Positions 53,868-62,813 of a stretch of DNA of 64,000 bases are shown here, piece by piece. The notes beneath the pieces are model-generated. The model worked only from the letters and a program-made list of their open reading frames with translations, searched no databases and was not told the origin of the DNA. The number at the start of each line of letters is the position of its first letter. Within the stretch, counting starts at the first letter, position 1. The translations under genes and the position numbers were made by a program. Source of the stretch: Nostoc sp. LPT (GTDB taxonomy: Bacteria > Cyanobacteriota > Cyanobacteriia > Cyanobacteriales > Nostocaceae); NCBI RefSeq assembly GCF_017115165.1, contig NZ_JABXKF010000161.1:1-64000 (forward strand). The letters are read 5' to 3'.

Positions 53868-55031
53868 ATGATAGCTGTAACTCAAACTCCACCTGAAAAC
53901 ATCTCCACCCCTCCTGATCTCTACAACTGGCCAGCTTTATTGCAACAGTTGCTGAATCGGCAATCGTTGACGGTTTCCCAAGCTGCGGATTTGATGCAGG
54001 GTTGGCTCACAGATGCCATTCCCCAAGCGCTATCAGGAGCGATTTTAGCTGCAATTCAAGCTAAAAGCGTATCTGCACAAGAATTAGTTGGCATGGCCAC
54101 CGTCTTACAATCCCAAAGGATAGGGACTAGGGACTGGGGATTAGGGACTGGGCAAGAGTTTTCCCAATCCCCAGTACCCAGTACCCAATCCCCAATACCC
54201 AGTACCCAGTCCCCAGTCCCCCTAATTGACACCTGTGGAACTGGTGGAGATGGCGCTTCAACTTTTAATATTTCTACTGCTGTCGCCTTTGTTGCCGCAG
54301 CCGCAGGGGTAAAGGTTGCCAAACATGGCAATCGTTCGGCATCTAGCAAGACTGGTTCGGCTGATGTGTTGGAAGCTTTGGGTATAAACCTCAACGCCAC
54401 TCCTGAAAAAGTACAAGCCGCAGTTGGCGAAGTTGGAATCACCTTTTTGTTTGCTCCTGGCTGGCATCCTGCACTAAAAGCGATCGCTACTTTGCGAAAA
54501 ACTTTGAAAGTGCGGACTGTTTTTAACTTGCTCGGCCCGCTAGTAAATCCGATGCGACCGACGGGGCAAATTATTGGTGTGAATGACCCGCTTTTACTAG
54601 AAGAGATTGCTCAAGCCTTATCCCAACTGGGATGTCAGCAAGCGATCGCCCTCCACGGACGGGAACGTTTAGATGAAGCTGGTTTGGCAGATGTCACTGA
54701 CTTGGCTGTACTCCAGGATAAAAAAGTGCGTTCTCTAACCCTCAATCCTCAAGAACTTGGTTTGAGTTTTGCACCAACTGCGGCGTTGTGCGGTGGAGAT
54801 GTCCAAGAAAATGCCCAAATCTTGAAGGCAGTTTTGCAAGGTAAAGGCACGCAAGCGCAGCAGGATGTAGTCGCTTTAAATACAGCCTTGGCCCTGCAAG
54901 TTGGTGAAGCAATTCATGGAGAAACTGATGTTTTAGCAGGTTGTGTTAAAGGTATTGCCCTTGCCAAGGAAATTCTGCAAAGCGGCGCAGCTTGGACAAA
55001 ACTAGAACAACTCGCAGAATTTTTGCGCTAG
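53868..55031 (+). CDS. trpD: Anthranilate phosphoribosyltransferase with in-frame repeat insertion
   Basis: 387 residues from ATG 53868; an upstream TTG would add nine residues encoded by repeat DNA. Features: [20 protein letters not shown] at the N-terminus, PRPP-binding GTGGDG (124-129), [40 protein letters not shown], and [19 protein letters not shown]. Transfers phosphoribose to anthranilate. Between about residues 85 and 118 lies a tail of about 34 residues rich in GT-DWGLGTG and SP-PSTQ that TrpD normally lacks; it is encoded by GGGACT/CCCAGT heptamer DNA (54119-54222). The core motifs on both sides are intact. Confidence 0.92.
   Translation: MIAVTQTPPENISTPPDLYNWPALLQQLLNRQSLTVSQAADLMQGWLTDAIPQALSGAILAAIQAKSVSAQELVGMATVLQSQRIGTRDWGLGTGQEFSQSPVPSTQSPIPSTQSPVPLIDTCGTGGDGASTFNISTAVAFVAAAAGVKVAKHGNRSASSKTGSADVLEALGINLNATPEKVQAAVGEVGITFLFAPGWHPALKAIATLRKTLKVRTVFNLLGPLVNPMRPTGQIIGVNDPLLLEEIAQALSQLGCQQAIALHGRERLDEAGLADVTDLAVLQDKKVRSLTLNPQELGLSFAPTAALCGGDVQENAQILKAVLQGKGTQAQQDVVALNTALALQVGEAIHGETDVLAGCVKGIALAKEILQSGAAWTKLEQLAEFLR
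54119..54222. repeat. Heptamer inverted-repeat element inside trpD
   Basis: Left arm TAGGGACTAGGGACTGGGGA-TTAGGGACTGGG, right arm CCCCAGTACCCAGTACCCAA-TCCCCA...CCCAGTCCCC. The arms are complementary and match intergenic blocks such as 11830-11886. It stays in frame inside a conserved enzyme gene. Confidence 0.8.
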
Positions 55032-55078
55032 ACGAACCTCTCCTACGAGGAGCTACGGTGTACACGCAAGTCTTCTAA

Positions 55079-55285
55079 TGCCTTACACCTTAACCTGCAA
55101 TCTTAATGCATCGACCTGCAATCTTAATGCATCAACCCGCAATCTTAATGCATCGACCTGCAATGTAAATGCATCGACCTGCAATCTTAATGCATCAACC
55201 CGCAATCTTAATGCATCGACCTGCAATGTAAATGCATCGACCTGCAATCTTAATGCATCAACCCGCAATCTTAATGCATCGACCT
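55079..55285. repeat. 21-bp tandem repeat array between trpD and the DAHP synthase gene
   Basis: Nine units of CAATCTTAATGCATCGACCTG with variants CAATCTTAATGCATCAACCCG and CAATGTAAATGCATCGACCTG, arranged as a higher-order period of three units (63 bp). No stops in two frames, giving open frames of 72 codons (plus, repeat CNLNAST) and 61 codons (minus). Repeat, not a supported gene. Each unit contains ATGCAT. Confidence 0.9.
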
Positions 55286-55327
55286 GTAAAGATTAGCCCA
55301 CCCAAACTTATACACAAGGAAAAATAG

Positions 55328-56428
55328 ATGATTATCATACTTAAGAGCGGTACACCTGTTGAAGAAATTACTCGCATCAGCCAAGAACTGAGTGAAACTT
55401 GGGGAGTGACAGTAGAAAAAAGTGTTGGCACTCATAAAGTTGTGCTGGGGCTAATTGGTGATACCACTAGCATCGATAAATTACAGGTTCAAGAGTTCAG
55501 CCCTTGGATTGAGCAAGTATTACGAGTGCAACAACCTTTCAAGCGGGTAAGCCGAGAATTCCGACATGGAGAAGCCAGCGAGGTTGTTGTACCGACACCT
55601 AACGGTGATGTCTATTTTGGCGAACATCATCCGATTGTGGTGGTAGCTGGACCTTGTTCTGTGGAAAATGAAGCGATGATTGTCGAAACGGCAAAGCGCG
55701 TGAAGGCAGCTGGAGCGCAGTTTCTGCGTGGCGGAGCCTACAAACCTCGTACTTCACCCTATGCGTTTCAAGGTTATGGTGAAAGCGCTTTAGATTTGTT
55801 AGCAGCAGCGCGGGAAGCTACTGGTTTGGGTATCGTCACAGAACTGATGGATGCTGCCGATTTATCAGCAGTAGCGAGAACAGCTGACATCATCCAAATC
55901 GGAGCTAGGAATATGCACAACTTTTCGTTGCTGAAAAAGGTAGGCGCTCAAGATAAACCAGTGCTGCTGAAGCGGGGGATGTCTGCCACAATTGACGAAT
56001 GGCTGATGGCAGCAGAATATATTTTGGCATCTGGAAATCCGAATGTAATTCTTTGTGAGCGGGGAATCAGAACCTTTGATGGTAAATATGCCCGCAATAC
56101 TTTAGATTTATCGGTGCTTCCTGTATTGCGATCGCTGACCCATTTACCAATTATGATTGATCCCAGTCATGGTACGGGTAGGTCTGAATATGTTCCATCG
56201 ATGGCAATGGCTGCGATCGCCGCTGGTACAGATTCTTTGATGATTGAAGTTCACCCCAATCCAGCAAAAGCTTTATCTGACGGTCCCCAATCTCTTACCC
56301 CTGATAAATTTGACCGCTTGGTTCAAGAAATGTCAATTCTGGGCAAAGTAGTCGATCGTTGGCCTACACCTGCATTTGATCGCATTGGTGAAAGCCAAAT
56401 TCTCCTCACACCAGAACTTTCAAAGTAG
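55328..56428 (+). CDS. aroG: 3-deoxy-7-phosphoheptulonate (DAHP) synthase, type I-beta
   Basis: 366 residues. An N-terminal ferredoxin-like domain (about 1-70, MIIILKSGTPVEEITRISQE) is followed by the DAHP synthase barrel: VVVAGPCSVENEAMIVETAK, AQFLRGGAYKPRTSPYAFQG, QIGARNMHNFSLLKKVG, KPVLLKRGMSATIDEWLMAA, ILCERGIRTFD and IMIDPSHGTGR. This is the form with the N-terminal regulatory domain as in Thermotoga, not E. coli AroG itself; the name follows scytonemin cluster usage. Condenses PEP and erythrose 4-phosphate, first step of the shikimate pathway. Last gene of the second block, ATG preceded by AAGGAAAAATAG. Confidence 0.94.
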   Translation: MIIILKSGTPVEEITRISQELSETWGVTVEKSVGTHKVVLGLIGDTTSIDKLQVQEFSPWIEQVLRVQQPFKRVSREFRHGEASEVVVPTPNGDVYFGEHHPIVVVAGPCSVENEAMIVETAKRVKAAGAQFLRGGAYKPRTSPYAFQGYGESALDLLAAAREATGLGIVTELMDAADLSAVARTADIIQIGARNMHNFSLLKKVGAQDKPVLLKRGMSATIDEWLMAAEYILASGNPNVILCERGIRTFDGKYARNTLDLSVLPVLRSLTHLPIMIDPSHGTGRSEYVPSMAMAAIAAGTDSLMIEVHPNPAKALSDGPQSLTPDKFDRLVQEMSILGKVVDRWPTPAFDRIGESQILLTPELSK

Positions 56429-56562
56429 ATAGACTATAAACCAATACAGTTCAGAATGAGCAACAAAACCCTGATTGTAGAGACCCGATTTATCGCGTCT
56501 TAAAAGACCAATTATCTACACCCAAGCGTATTGGACTATAAACCGATTTTTTGCAAATGGTT

Positions 56563-56614
56563 AAACCCGATCGACAGATTCTTTCATCTGAAAAATCCGT
56601 TGGTCGGGTTTTCT
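56563..56614 (+). terminator. Terminator-like hairpin after the scytonemin block
   Basis: AAACCCGATCGAC and GTTGGTCGGGTTTT form an imperfect stem (AAACCCGA / TCGGGTTT perfect) with a T-run, 135 bp beyond the DAHP synthase stop. It lies just before the convergent SDR gene and probably serves both. Confidence 0.55.
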
Positions 56615-56637
56615 TGAAAAGAGTATAAAATCTCGAA

Positions 56638-57450
56638 CTACCTATTTCTTTTAAGTTCGTGCATACTTCTGACAACCTTTGTGACTAAATTTCTGGGCGT
56701 AAATCTAACGCTTTCAGTCAATATCTTATTTCTCATTCCAGGAACAACAACAGTTTTGTTTTTCATTAAGCTCCGATAACCAATCCTAGCGACGGTTTCT
56801 GTATCCATCATTCTGTTAACGCTAGCAATCTTTGAATCTTCCATTGCAGCATTTTGTTGGAATTTTGATGCTGTTGGCCCTGGACAAAGAACAGTCACGC
56901 TAACACCTGTACCCTCTAATTCATTAGCGATCGCTTCTGAAAATGATAATACATAGGCTTTAGTAGCAAAATAAACTGCCATTAAAGGCCCTGGTTGAAA
57001 AGCAGCCGCTGAGGCCACATTTAATATTTTTCCATAGTTTTGTTCGACCATATCTTTGAGGAACAATTTAGTTAAATGAGTCAGGCTGACCATATTTACC
57101 TGAAGCATTTTCAGTTCAATGTTGAGGTCTGTTTCGCTAAATACTCCATAAGTACCAAAGCCAGCATTGTTAACTAGCACATCAATCTTGATGGATGCTT
57201 GCTGTAGTTCTGTAAAAATTTCTTCTGGAGATGTAGCAATAGATAAATCCTTAACAAAAATTTTGACGGAAATGCCAAATTTTTGCGGAAATTCATCTAT
57301 AATTTCAGTAAGTTTTTGTTCATTTTTATCTACTAACACAAGATTATAACTATGACGAGCAAAAATCTGGGTTAATTGATAGCCTATCCCACTAGCCGCT
57401 CCTGTAATTAGGGCAGTTTTTTTTTGCCGACTTTCAGATGTTTTATTCAT
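56638..57450 (-). CDS. Short-chain dehydrogenase/reductase
   Basis: 270 residues, classical SDR: cofactor loop GAASGIG (17-23), NNAG (94-97), catalytic S147, Y160 and K164 (Y-x3-K in MAVYFATKAYVLS), followed by GTGVSVTVLCPGPTASKFQQ. Acidic residue after the second strand (VLVDKNEQKL) suggests NAD(H). Substrate unknown; members of this DltE-like subgroup act on lipids or keto compounds. Convergent with the scytonemin block, so not co-transcribed. Confidence 0.88.
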   Translation of the reverse strand: MNKTSESRQKKTALITGAASGIGYQLTQIFARHSYNLVLVDKNEQKLTEIIDEFPQKFGISVKIFVKDLSIATSPEEIFTELQQASIKIDVLVNNAGFGTYGVFSETDLNIELKMLQVNMVSLTHLTKLFLKDMVEQNYGKILNVASAAAFQPGPLMAVYFATKAYVLSFSEAIANELEGTGVSVTVLCPGPTASKFQQNAAMEDSKIASVNRMMDTETVARIGYRSLMKNKTVVVPGMRNKILTESVRFTPRNLVTKVVRSMHELKRNR

Positions 57451-57658
57451 GCTAAAAAAATGGCGAACGTGAATTAATTAATTTAAGTTTTATAAATTTA
57501 GCTACAGCAATATATAATGTTCGCTGTAGCTATTTCTATGCAGACAAGAAATGATGCTATCCACCTGAAAGGAGTATGCTGCAATCAAGCATAGTAAACG
57601 CAAATATAAAAAACTGTATCTATATAAACAAGAGCAAGAATATTTAATATCGTCATCA

Positions 57659-58627
57659 ATGGCACAATATCATTCCGTTAATATAACTGACGTGCAAGCA
57701 GCACAAGAACGAATTTTGGGGATTGCCCACCGCACACCCGTGCTGACTTCTAAAATCGTTAACGATCGCACCCATAGCCAAGTATTCTTTAAATGCGAAA
57801 ACTTTCAACGCACGGGGGCATTTAAATTTAGAGGCGCGTACAATGCCCTAGCCCAACTATCGATAGCAGAAAAACAAACAGGTGTTCTCACCTATTCATC
57901 GGGTAATCATGCCCAAGCGATCGCTTTAGCTGGACAATTACTAAATATTCCTACCACTATTGTCATGCCTGATGATGCACCTGTTGTCAAACAAACTGCT
58001 ACTCGTGGTTATGGCGCAGAGATAATTTTGTACAATCGCCAAGAAACAAACCGGGAAGAATTAGCTCAAAATTTAGCATATAATCGCTCTTTGACACTCA
58101 TTCCCCCTTACGATCATCCCCATGTAATCGCCGGACAGGGAACAACTGCTTTAGAACTGATCCAAGAAGTTGGTGAATTGGACAAATTATTAGTTTGTTG
58201 TGGCGGTGGCGGATTACTTTCAGGGTGTGCGATCGCAGCCAAAGCACTTTTACCCAATTGTAAAGTAATCGGGGTAGAACCAGCCCTTGCCGACGATGCT
58301 ACCCGCTCCTTTCACACCAAAACCCTACAAACTGTTAAAAATCCTCATACCATCGCCGATGGTGCGCGGACTCCTAGCCTTGGTAAAATTACTTTCCCTT
58401 TAGTGCTGGATTACGTTGATGATATGGTGACAGTATCGGAAGAAGCGATTCTTCGCACCATGTTTTTCTTGTGGGAACGTCTGAAAATTGTCGTTGAACC
58501 CACTGGGGTATTAGCTGCTGCTGCTTTACTCGAAGGTGTGGTGACAGCACCAGAGGCAAGAATTGGTATCATCATTAGTGGTGGAAATGTAGATTTGGCG
58601 CAAGTTGGTAAATTATTTTCTCTGTAG
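57659..58627 (+). CDS. Threonine dehydratase-like PLP enzyme
   Basis: 322 residues, fold type II PLP enzyme. PLP lysine K56 in FKCENFQRTGAFKFRGAYNA, SSGNHAQAIALAGQLL, phosphate-binding CCGGGGLLSGCAIAAKAL and late IGIIISGGNVDLAQVG. The length matches serine/threonine dehydratases without an ACT regulatory domain, or serine racemase. Such enzymes turn threonine to 2-oxobutyrate or serine to pyruvate. No second regulatory domain, so it is the catabolic or racemase-like form; the exact substrate cannot be told. Confidence 0.85.
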   Translation: MAQYHSVNITDVQAAQERILGIAHRTPVLTSKIVNDRTHSQVFFKCENFQRTGAFKFRGAYNALAQLSIAEKQTGVLTYSSGNHAQAIALAGQLLNIPTTIVMPDDAPVVKQTATRGYGAEIILYNRQETNREELAQNLAYNRSLTLIPPYDHPHVIAGQGTTALELIQEVGELDKLLVCCGGGGLLSGCAIAAKALLPNCKVIGVEPALADDATRSFHTKTLQTVKNPHTIADGARTPSLGKITFPLVLDYVDDMVTVSEEAILRTMFFLWERLKIVVEPTGVLAAAALLEGVVTAPEARIGIIISGGNVDLAQVGKLFSL

Positions 58628-58714
58628 GATTGTAATTAAAAACATTGTTTCCAGGTTCATTATGTATAGTTCTGTCGTGAATTTGATAGGCGGGGCTTCT
58701 AAATAGTCCCATAT

Positions 58715-59404
58715 TTAATTGATTATCCTGGATAAAGAACTTTTTTTATAGCGTCGGCTAATTACTAAACTTGCTCCAATTAAACCGATACCAATTAAAC
58801 TTGTAGTCGCCGTTGGTTCTGGAACCTTTTGAGGAGTTTGCAAGGTGAAATTCAGTTTAGCTAAACCTTGAGAAGGGGTTCCAGAGGTATTAAGTTGGTC
58901 TTGTTCAGTAAAAGTGATTGTGCCTGTAGCATTTTGGAATAAACCTGTTCCCCCAAAGATGGTAATAGTACCACCACCTTTGATAAAGCCTTCGGCAAAA
59001 TTAACTTCAGCACTGTCACTTGCTTTGCCAAATAATTCATTAGCACCACCATAATACCTGTCAGAAAATGCAAGTTCGTCCTCTAAACCAAACACGCTTG
59101 GGTTGGAGTTAAAGGTATATTTATTAATTGATGGATTTTCAATAGGCTCAAGTTTGCCATAGTCATCACTAAGAAAGAAATCCAACCCATAAGGAGCAGG
59201 TTTGGTACTTTCACCTTTGATAGTTGCTCTAATAATTCCTAAGTCTGGTCTGAAGGTTGGGTCAAAAGTGACAAATGTATTGTAGTCAACACTAAACGTA
59301 TAATTATTATAATTATCTTGTGCTTTTGCACTTTGCATATTTGAGCCTAAACTGACTATAGTTAAGGTCGCAGTAATCAGCCAACCTATACGTGAACCAA
59401 ACAT
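58715..59404 (-). CDS. PEP-CTERM sorting-domain protein
   Basis: 229 residues. Signal peptide MFGSRIGWLITATLTIVSLG ... SAKA; beta-rich middle (YTFSVDYNTFVTFDPTFRPD, GGTITIFGGTGLFQNATGTI); C-terminal VPEPTATTSLIGIGLIGASL with VISRRYKKS, a PEP-CTERM exosortase sorting signal. The GGTGLFQNATGT segment resembles cyanobacterial exported proteins of unknown role. Fifth PEP-CTERM protein of the window together with ScyD, ScyE, ScyF and the one at 11889. Confidence 0.8.
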   Translation of the reverse strand: MFGSRIGWLITATLTIVSLGSNMQSAKAQDNYNNYTFSVDYNTFVTFDPTFRPDLGIIRATIKGESTKPAPYGLDFFLSDDYGKLEPIENPSINKYTFNSNPSVFGLEDELAFSDRYYGGANELFGKASDSAEVNFAEGFIKGGGTITIFGGTGLFQNATGTITFTEQDQLNTSGTPSQGLAKLNFTLQTPQKVPEPTATTSLIGIGLIGASLVISRRYKKSSLSRIIN

Positions 59405-59785
59405 AGTTGTCCTTTTTTGACTAAAATAACAAAGTTAGCTAATGTAAAAATTAGGTTTAACTTTTAAAAAAATATAAGTATTTTATGGTGGGTAATACCC
59501 TGAAAACCTTGAGATGGTGGGTATTGCCACCCTACGAGCAAGTTACAAAGTATAGATTTACTTGATAAATAGCCTTTAATATTGATTAAACAAATTTTAT
59601 ACAATGTTAGTTAATACACTTTGTTAATAACTCTTAAAAAGAAGTATAAATTTATTTATTTACGACTTCAATGATTTATTTGTTGATCTTGAATGAATTA
59701 TTTTTATATTTAGTTGCATAAAATATTAGATAAATGGTGATAAGAGGGTGTTTGAAAAGTTTTGAGGAGTCAACTTTTATGCCAG
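59405..59785. other. Intergenic region, PEP-CTERM gene / IS remnant
   Basis: AT-rich. Contains GGTGGGTATTGCCACCC (59517-59533), a small hairpin, and GGTGGGTAATACCC (59486-59499), a related inverted motif. Promoter region of the PEP-CTERM gene on the left. No gene seen. Confidence 0.3.
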
Positions 59786-60053
59786 TCACCTCACTATAAG
59801 ACGAATCATGGGAAGGCAGATAAAGGTTTCTGATGTTTCGGGCAATAACTTATAGTCTCTGACGAATCGACGACACTCCATCAGCTTTCTCATAAGTGTG
59901 CTCGACTACAAGGGAGTTTTTTTTTGAGCAACACAAATACCTTGGTTTGCTCTGGTCGCAGAACCACTGTACAATCCAACGGCACTCATTCTATCACCCA
60001 CTGCATGAACGGCTCACAGTCATTGCCGCCATCAACGAGCGAGGGTTTTAAAA
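59786..60053 (-). pseudogene. IS5-type transposase C-terminal remnant
   Basis: On the minus strand LKPSLVDGGNDCEPFMQWVI, then TVVLRPEQTKVFVLLKKK, VVEHTYE and, in another frame, MECRRFVRDYKLLPETSETF with ICLPMIRLIVR and a stop at 59786-59788. These match the end of IS5-family transposases (D-x-G-x-x-GEPFMQWV, RWVVERTFGWL, RRLVRDYELLPETSETFIY). At least one stop and two frameshifts. Only the last third of a transposase remains; ends of the element are not recognisable. Confidence 0.75.
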
Positions 60054-60144
60054 CGAGATACCGATCAGGGTTTTCGTAAAGAATATTTACATATTATTGA
60101 CATGTGTTAATATTAACTTTTTAGTTTAAGTGCGGATATTCACT

Positions 60145-61452
60145 ATGGTTCCCATAAAGACTGTTCTCAAAGATTCAGAGCAAGTCACTCGGTTGTTTTC
60201 TCATCTCGAATTTGATGGAAAAAAACTCAATCATCAACCAGGTAGTGTATTGGGAAGTACTGCATTGATTGCAGGAACCACTGTTGGGGCTGGGATTCTC
60301 GCTCTACCAGCCGTTACCCTGCCATCTGGTATTGTGCCATCCACATCTGGACTAATTGCTGTTTGGCTCTACGCTTTGGTGTCAGGGTTATTGGTTGCAG
60401 AAGTTACTTTAAACACGATGCGAACCCAAGGGCATCCGAGTATAGGTTTTTTGGGAGTTGTTGAGAAAATCCTTGGTAAGCTGGGAGCGCGAATTGCTGG
60501 TGGTGTATATTTATTCATGCACTATGCTCTGTTGGTGGCATACATCACCGAAGGCGGAGAGATTCTAAGAGCGGCGGCGGCAAAAGTCTGGGGTATGCAG
60601 ATATTGCCTACATGGGTGGGTACAATGGCTTTCACGCTTTTATTTGGTGGGATTATGTATCTTGGGCGAGAAAAATTTATTGAGAAATTAAACAGCGCCT
60701 TTGTCGGAATTGTAATTGTTTCCTTTTTAGGACTATTATTTCTGGGAGGAAGGCATATTCAGAGTACCCAACTATTATTTCAAAACTGGAGTGCACTCGG
60801 CAGTGCCATTTCAGTGATGTCTGTAGCGCTGTTTTTCCAAAACGTTGTGCCGCTAATTGTGACACAACTCGAAGGGGATACCCGCAAAATTCGTCAGTCC
60901 ATCTTTATTGGTTCTGTGATTCCTCTAATTATGTTCTTGGCGTGGAATGCCGTAATTTTAGGAAGTGTCAGTCCCGATATGCTACATAGCACTTCTGATG
61001 GTACAAGTGTTTTCGATCCACTACAAATTCTCCGAGGAGGTGGTGCGGGGCAATGGTTAGGAGTTTTAGTATCCATTTTTTCAGAGTTTGCGATCGTCAC
61101 ATCATTCATTGGGTTTGTGTACGGGTTGCTGGATTTGTTTAAAGATATTTTCCTGCCTACACAGTGGCGACTTTCTAGCCGCTTACCTCTCTATTCGCTG
61201 GTTCTTTTCCCTCCCATGACTCTCGGAACGCTCAACCCCAGCATCTTTTTTACTGCCCTAGATTACACTGGAACATTTAGTATTTCAGTTCTAGGTGGAA
61301 TTATTCCGGCATTAATGAGTTGGAAGCAACGTCAAGAACAAGAAAACTCAGATAGCACATATCAAACACTTGTTCCTGGCAAAAAGGTGACACTCATTGC
61401 GATCGTTGGAGTGGCATTAGCCATTATGGGAAGACAAATTCTGTCAATTTAG
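60145..61452 (+). CDS. Aromatic amino acid permease (HAAAP family)
   Basis: 435 residues from ATG 60145 (GTG 60130 five codons earlier also in frame). Eleven membrane helices; N-terminal GSTALIAGTTVGAGILALPA is the unwound helix-1 signature of the HAAAP/APC transporters for tryptophan and tyrosine, and FFQNVVPLIVTQLEGDTRKI is the corresponding helix-6 region. Proton symport of aromatic amino acids into the cell is the family function. Its location 3.7 kb from the scytonemin block, whose substrates are Trp and Tyr derivatives, is suggestive but they are not co-transcribed. Confidence 0.85.
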   Translation: MVPIKTVLKDSEQVTRLFSHLEFDGKKLNHQPGSVLGSTALIAGTTVGAGILALPAVTLPSGIVPSTSGLIAVWLYALVSGLLVAEVTLNTMRTQGHPSIGFLGVVEKILGKLGARIAGGVYLFMHYALLVAYITEGGEILRAAAAKVWGMQILPTWVGTMAFTLLFGGIMYLGREKFIEKLNSAFVGIVIVSFLGLLFLGGRHIQSTQLLFQNWSALGSAISVMSVALFFQNVVPLIVTQLEGDTRKIRQSIFIGSVIPLIMFLAWNAVILGSVSPDMLHSTSDGTSVFDPLQILRGGGAGQWLGVLVSIFSEFAIVTSFIGFVYGLLDLFKDIFLPTQWRLSSRLPLYSLVLFPPMTLGTLNPSIFFTALDYTGTFSISVLGGIIPALMSWKQRQEQENSDSTYQTLVPGKKVTLIAIVGVALAIMGRQILSI

Positions 61453-61702
61453 ACAAAGTCAAGCCAACTATAAAAGTTTGGATGTATTATAAAATAATGT
61501 ATTTGTAGTATAAACATGCCAACTACAATCAAACCGCAACGCGAGAGTCATTAGTTATTGAGAGACCACCCCACTCTTTAACATGGTTTGAATTAGCCCT
61601 TAGTAAGATAAGAAAGTTTATTCACCCACTTTAAAAGCGGGATGTGTACCAATGAAAAATAACAAATGACCAATGACAAATGACCAATGACTACTTCATC
61701 AA
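61453..61702. other. Permease-kptA spacer with heptamer repeats
   Basis: Ends in AATAACAAATGACCAATGAC-AAATGACCAATGAC (61658-61691), the CAAATGA/CCAATGA heptamers. The remainder is AT-rich; no gene. Confidence 0.4.
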
Positions 61703-62248
61703 ATGAGTGATTCTCGCCTCGTCAAAATCAGCAAATATCTCAGCAAATATCTGCGACATACACCGGATGCCATTGGAATTAAACTTGCTCCTAGTGGTTG
61801 GGTTGCTGTTGAGGACTTACTTAGGGCTTGTACTCAAAACAAGTTTCCGATTACCCGCCAGGAATTACAAGTGGTAGTTGAATTCAACGAGAAACAGCGC
61901 TTTTCTTTTGATTCTACAGGTAATTTTATTCGTGCAAACCAAGGACATAGTGTAAAAGTCGATTTACAATTAGAAGCTTTTGTTCCTCCAGATGAGCTTT
62001 ATCACGGCACAGGACGCAAATCTGTAGAGTTAATTTTGCAAACAGGACTTTACAAAATGTCGCGACATCATGTCCATTTATCAAAGGATATAGAAACAGC
62101 ACAAACTGTTGGTGCCAGGCATGGAAAACCAGTGGTTTTTGCTGTAAATACTGCGGCAATGCATCAAGCAGGTTACATCTTCTATTGTTCTGCTAATGGT
62201 GTTTGGTTAGTCGATCGCGTGCCACCTGAATATCTACAAAAAATTTGA
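61703..62248 (+). CDS. kptA: RNA 2'-phosphotransferase (Tpt1/KptA)
   Basis: 181 residues, normal bacterial length. R18-H19 in YLSKYLRHTPDAIGIKLAPS, then GWVAVEDLLRACTQNKFPIT, LYHGTGRKSVELILQTGLYK with the second active-site H/R set RHHVHLSKDIETAQTVGARH, and YIFYCSANGVWLVDRVPPEYL. Uses NAD+ to remove an internal 2'-phosphate from RNA, a step of tRNA splicing in eukaryotes; its bacterial role is unclear. Start ATG 61703; a single gene after a repeat-rich spacer. Confidence 0.94.
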   Translation: MSDSRLVKISKYLSKYLRHTPDAIGIKLAPSGWVAVEDLLRACTQNKFPITRQELQVVVEFNEKQRFSFDSTGNFIRANQGHSVKVDLQLEAFVPPDELYHGTGRKSVELILQTGLYKMSRHHVHLSKDIETAQTVGARHGKPVVFAVNTAAMHQAGYIFYCSANGVWLVDRVPPEYLQKI

Positions 62249-62300
62249 ATTTTAATAAATAGAATTCAGGATTCAGCGTCAAAGCCATTGCGGACTGCGC

Positions 62301-62592
62301 CTGTATTCATGCGGTTATAAACGTCATGTCTTACGAGATTTAGACAATGGGCTGGTTCGCGCTGTTGGAGTCACAAGAGCGAATATTCCTGAAGCATCTG
62401 TTACCGACGCAATTGCCATCGACTTAAAATGCCAGAAAGTGAACCTGGTTGAGTTACACATCGACCGCGCTTACCTGAGTAGTTCTTTGGTTCAAAACAG
62501 AACCCAGGAACTAACTGTTTACTGTAAAGCTTGGCAAGTGAAAAACGGCAAGCGATTTACCAAGCCCCGTTGGACTTGGAGACTGCACTAGC
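62301..62592 (+). pseudogene. IS1182-type transposase fragment
   Basis: Frame CGYKRHVLRDLDNGLVRAVG, ANIPEASVTDAIAIDLKCQK, VNLVELHIDRAYLSSSLVQN, ELTVYCKAWQVKNGKRFTKP to a TAG at 62590-62592. The VTDSIAIDL / LHIDRAYLSS / CKAWPVRNGK order is that of the middle of IS1182-family transposases. Both ends are missing. Its right edge meets the receptor remnant in inverted orientation. Confidence 0.65.
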
Positions 62593-62813
62593 ATTTGGGC
62601 GCTAGTGCTAGGACGCTCTATCTGACTGAGTTGAGGAATTTTTGCAATATTCCACGAAGATGTTTTTTCCCCTTCGTTAATTGATGAAAGATTTACCTTT
62701 CTTCGTTCTCTATAATCTCTTCTGTCTTCCTGCGCTCCTACTGGTTGATTAGCTACAACACTCAAACATCCCAAAAGACTCATCAACACCCACAATTGCC
62801 AAGGCTTCATCAC
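62577..62813 (-). pseudogene. TonB-dependent siderophore receptor, truncated N-terminal fragment
   Basis: From ATG 62813: signal peptide MMKPWQLWVLMSLLGCLSVV ... VGA, then a linker and IPQLSQIERPSTSAQMLVQS-PSPT, the characteristic start of cyanobacterial TonB-dependent siderophore receptors before the AMIN, plug and barrel domains. The frame then enters the antisense of the IS1182-type fragment (GLGKSLAVFHLPSFTVNS) and stops at 62511. The plug and 22-strand barrel are absent, so the gene is dead. An AraC-type (PchR-like) regulator gene stands upstream, as usual for such receptors. Confidence 0.75.

Noticed and set aside
55078-55296. 72-codon frame with repeat CNLNAST
   Set aside because: Product of a 21-bp tandem repeat that is also open on the other strand; no ribosome binding site.
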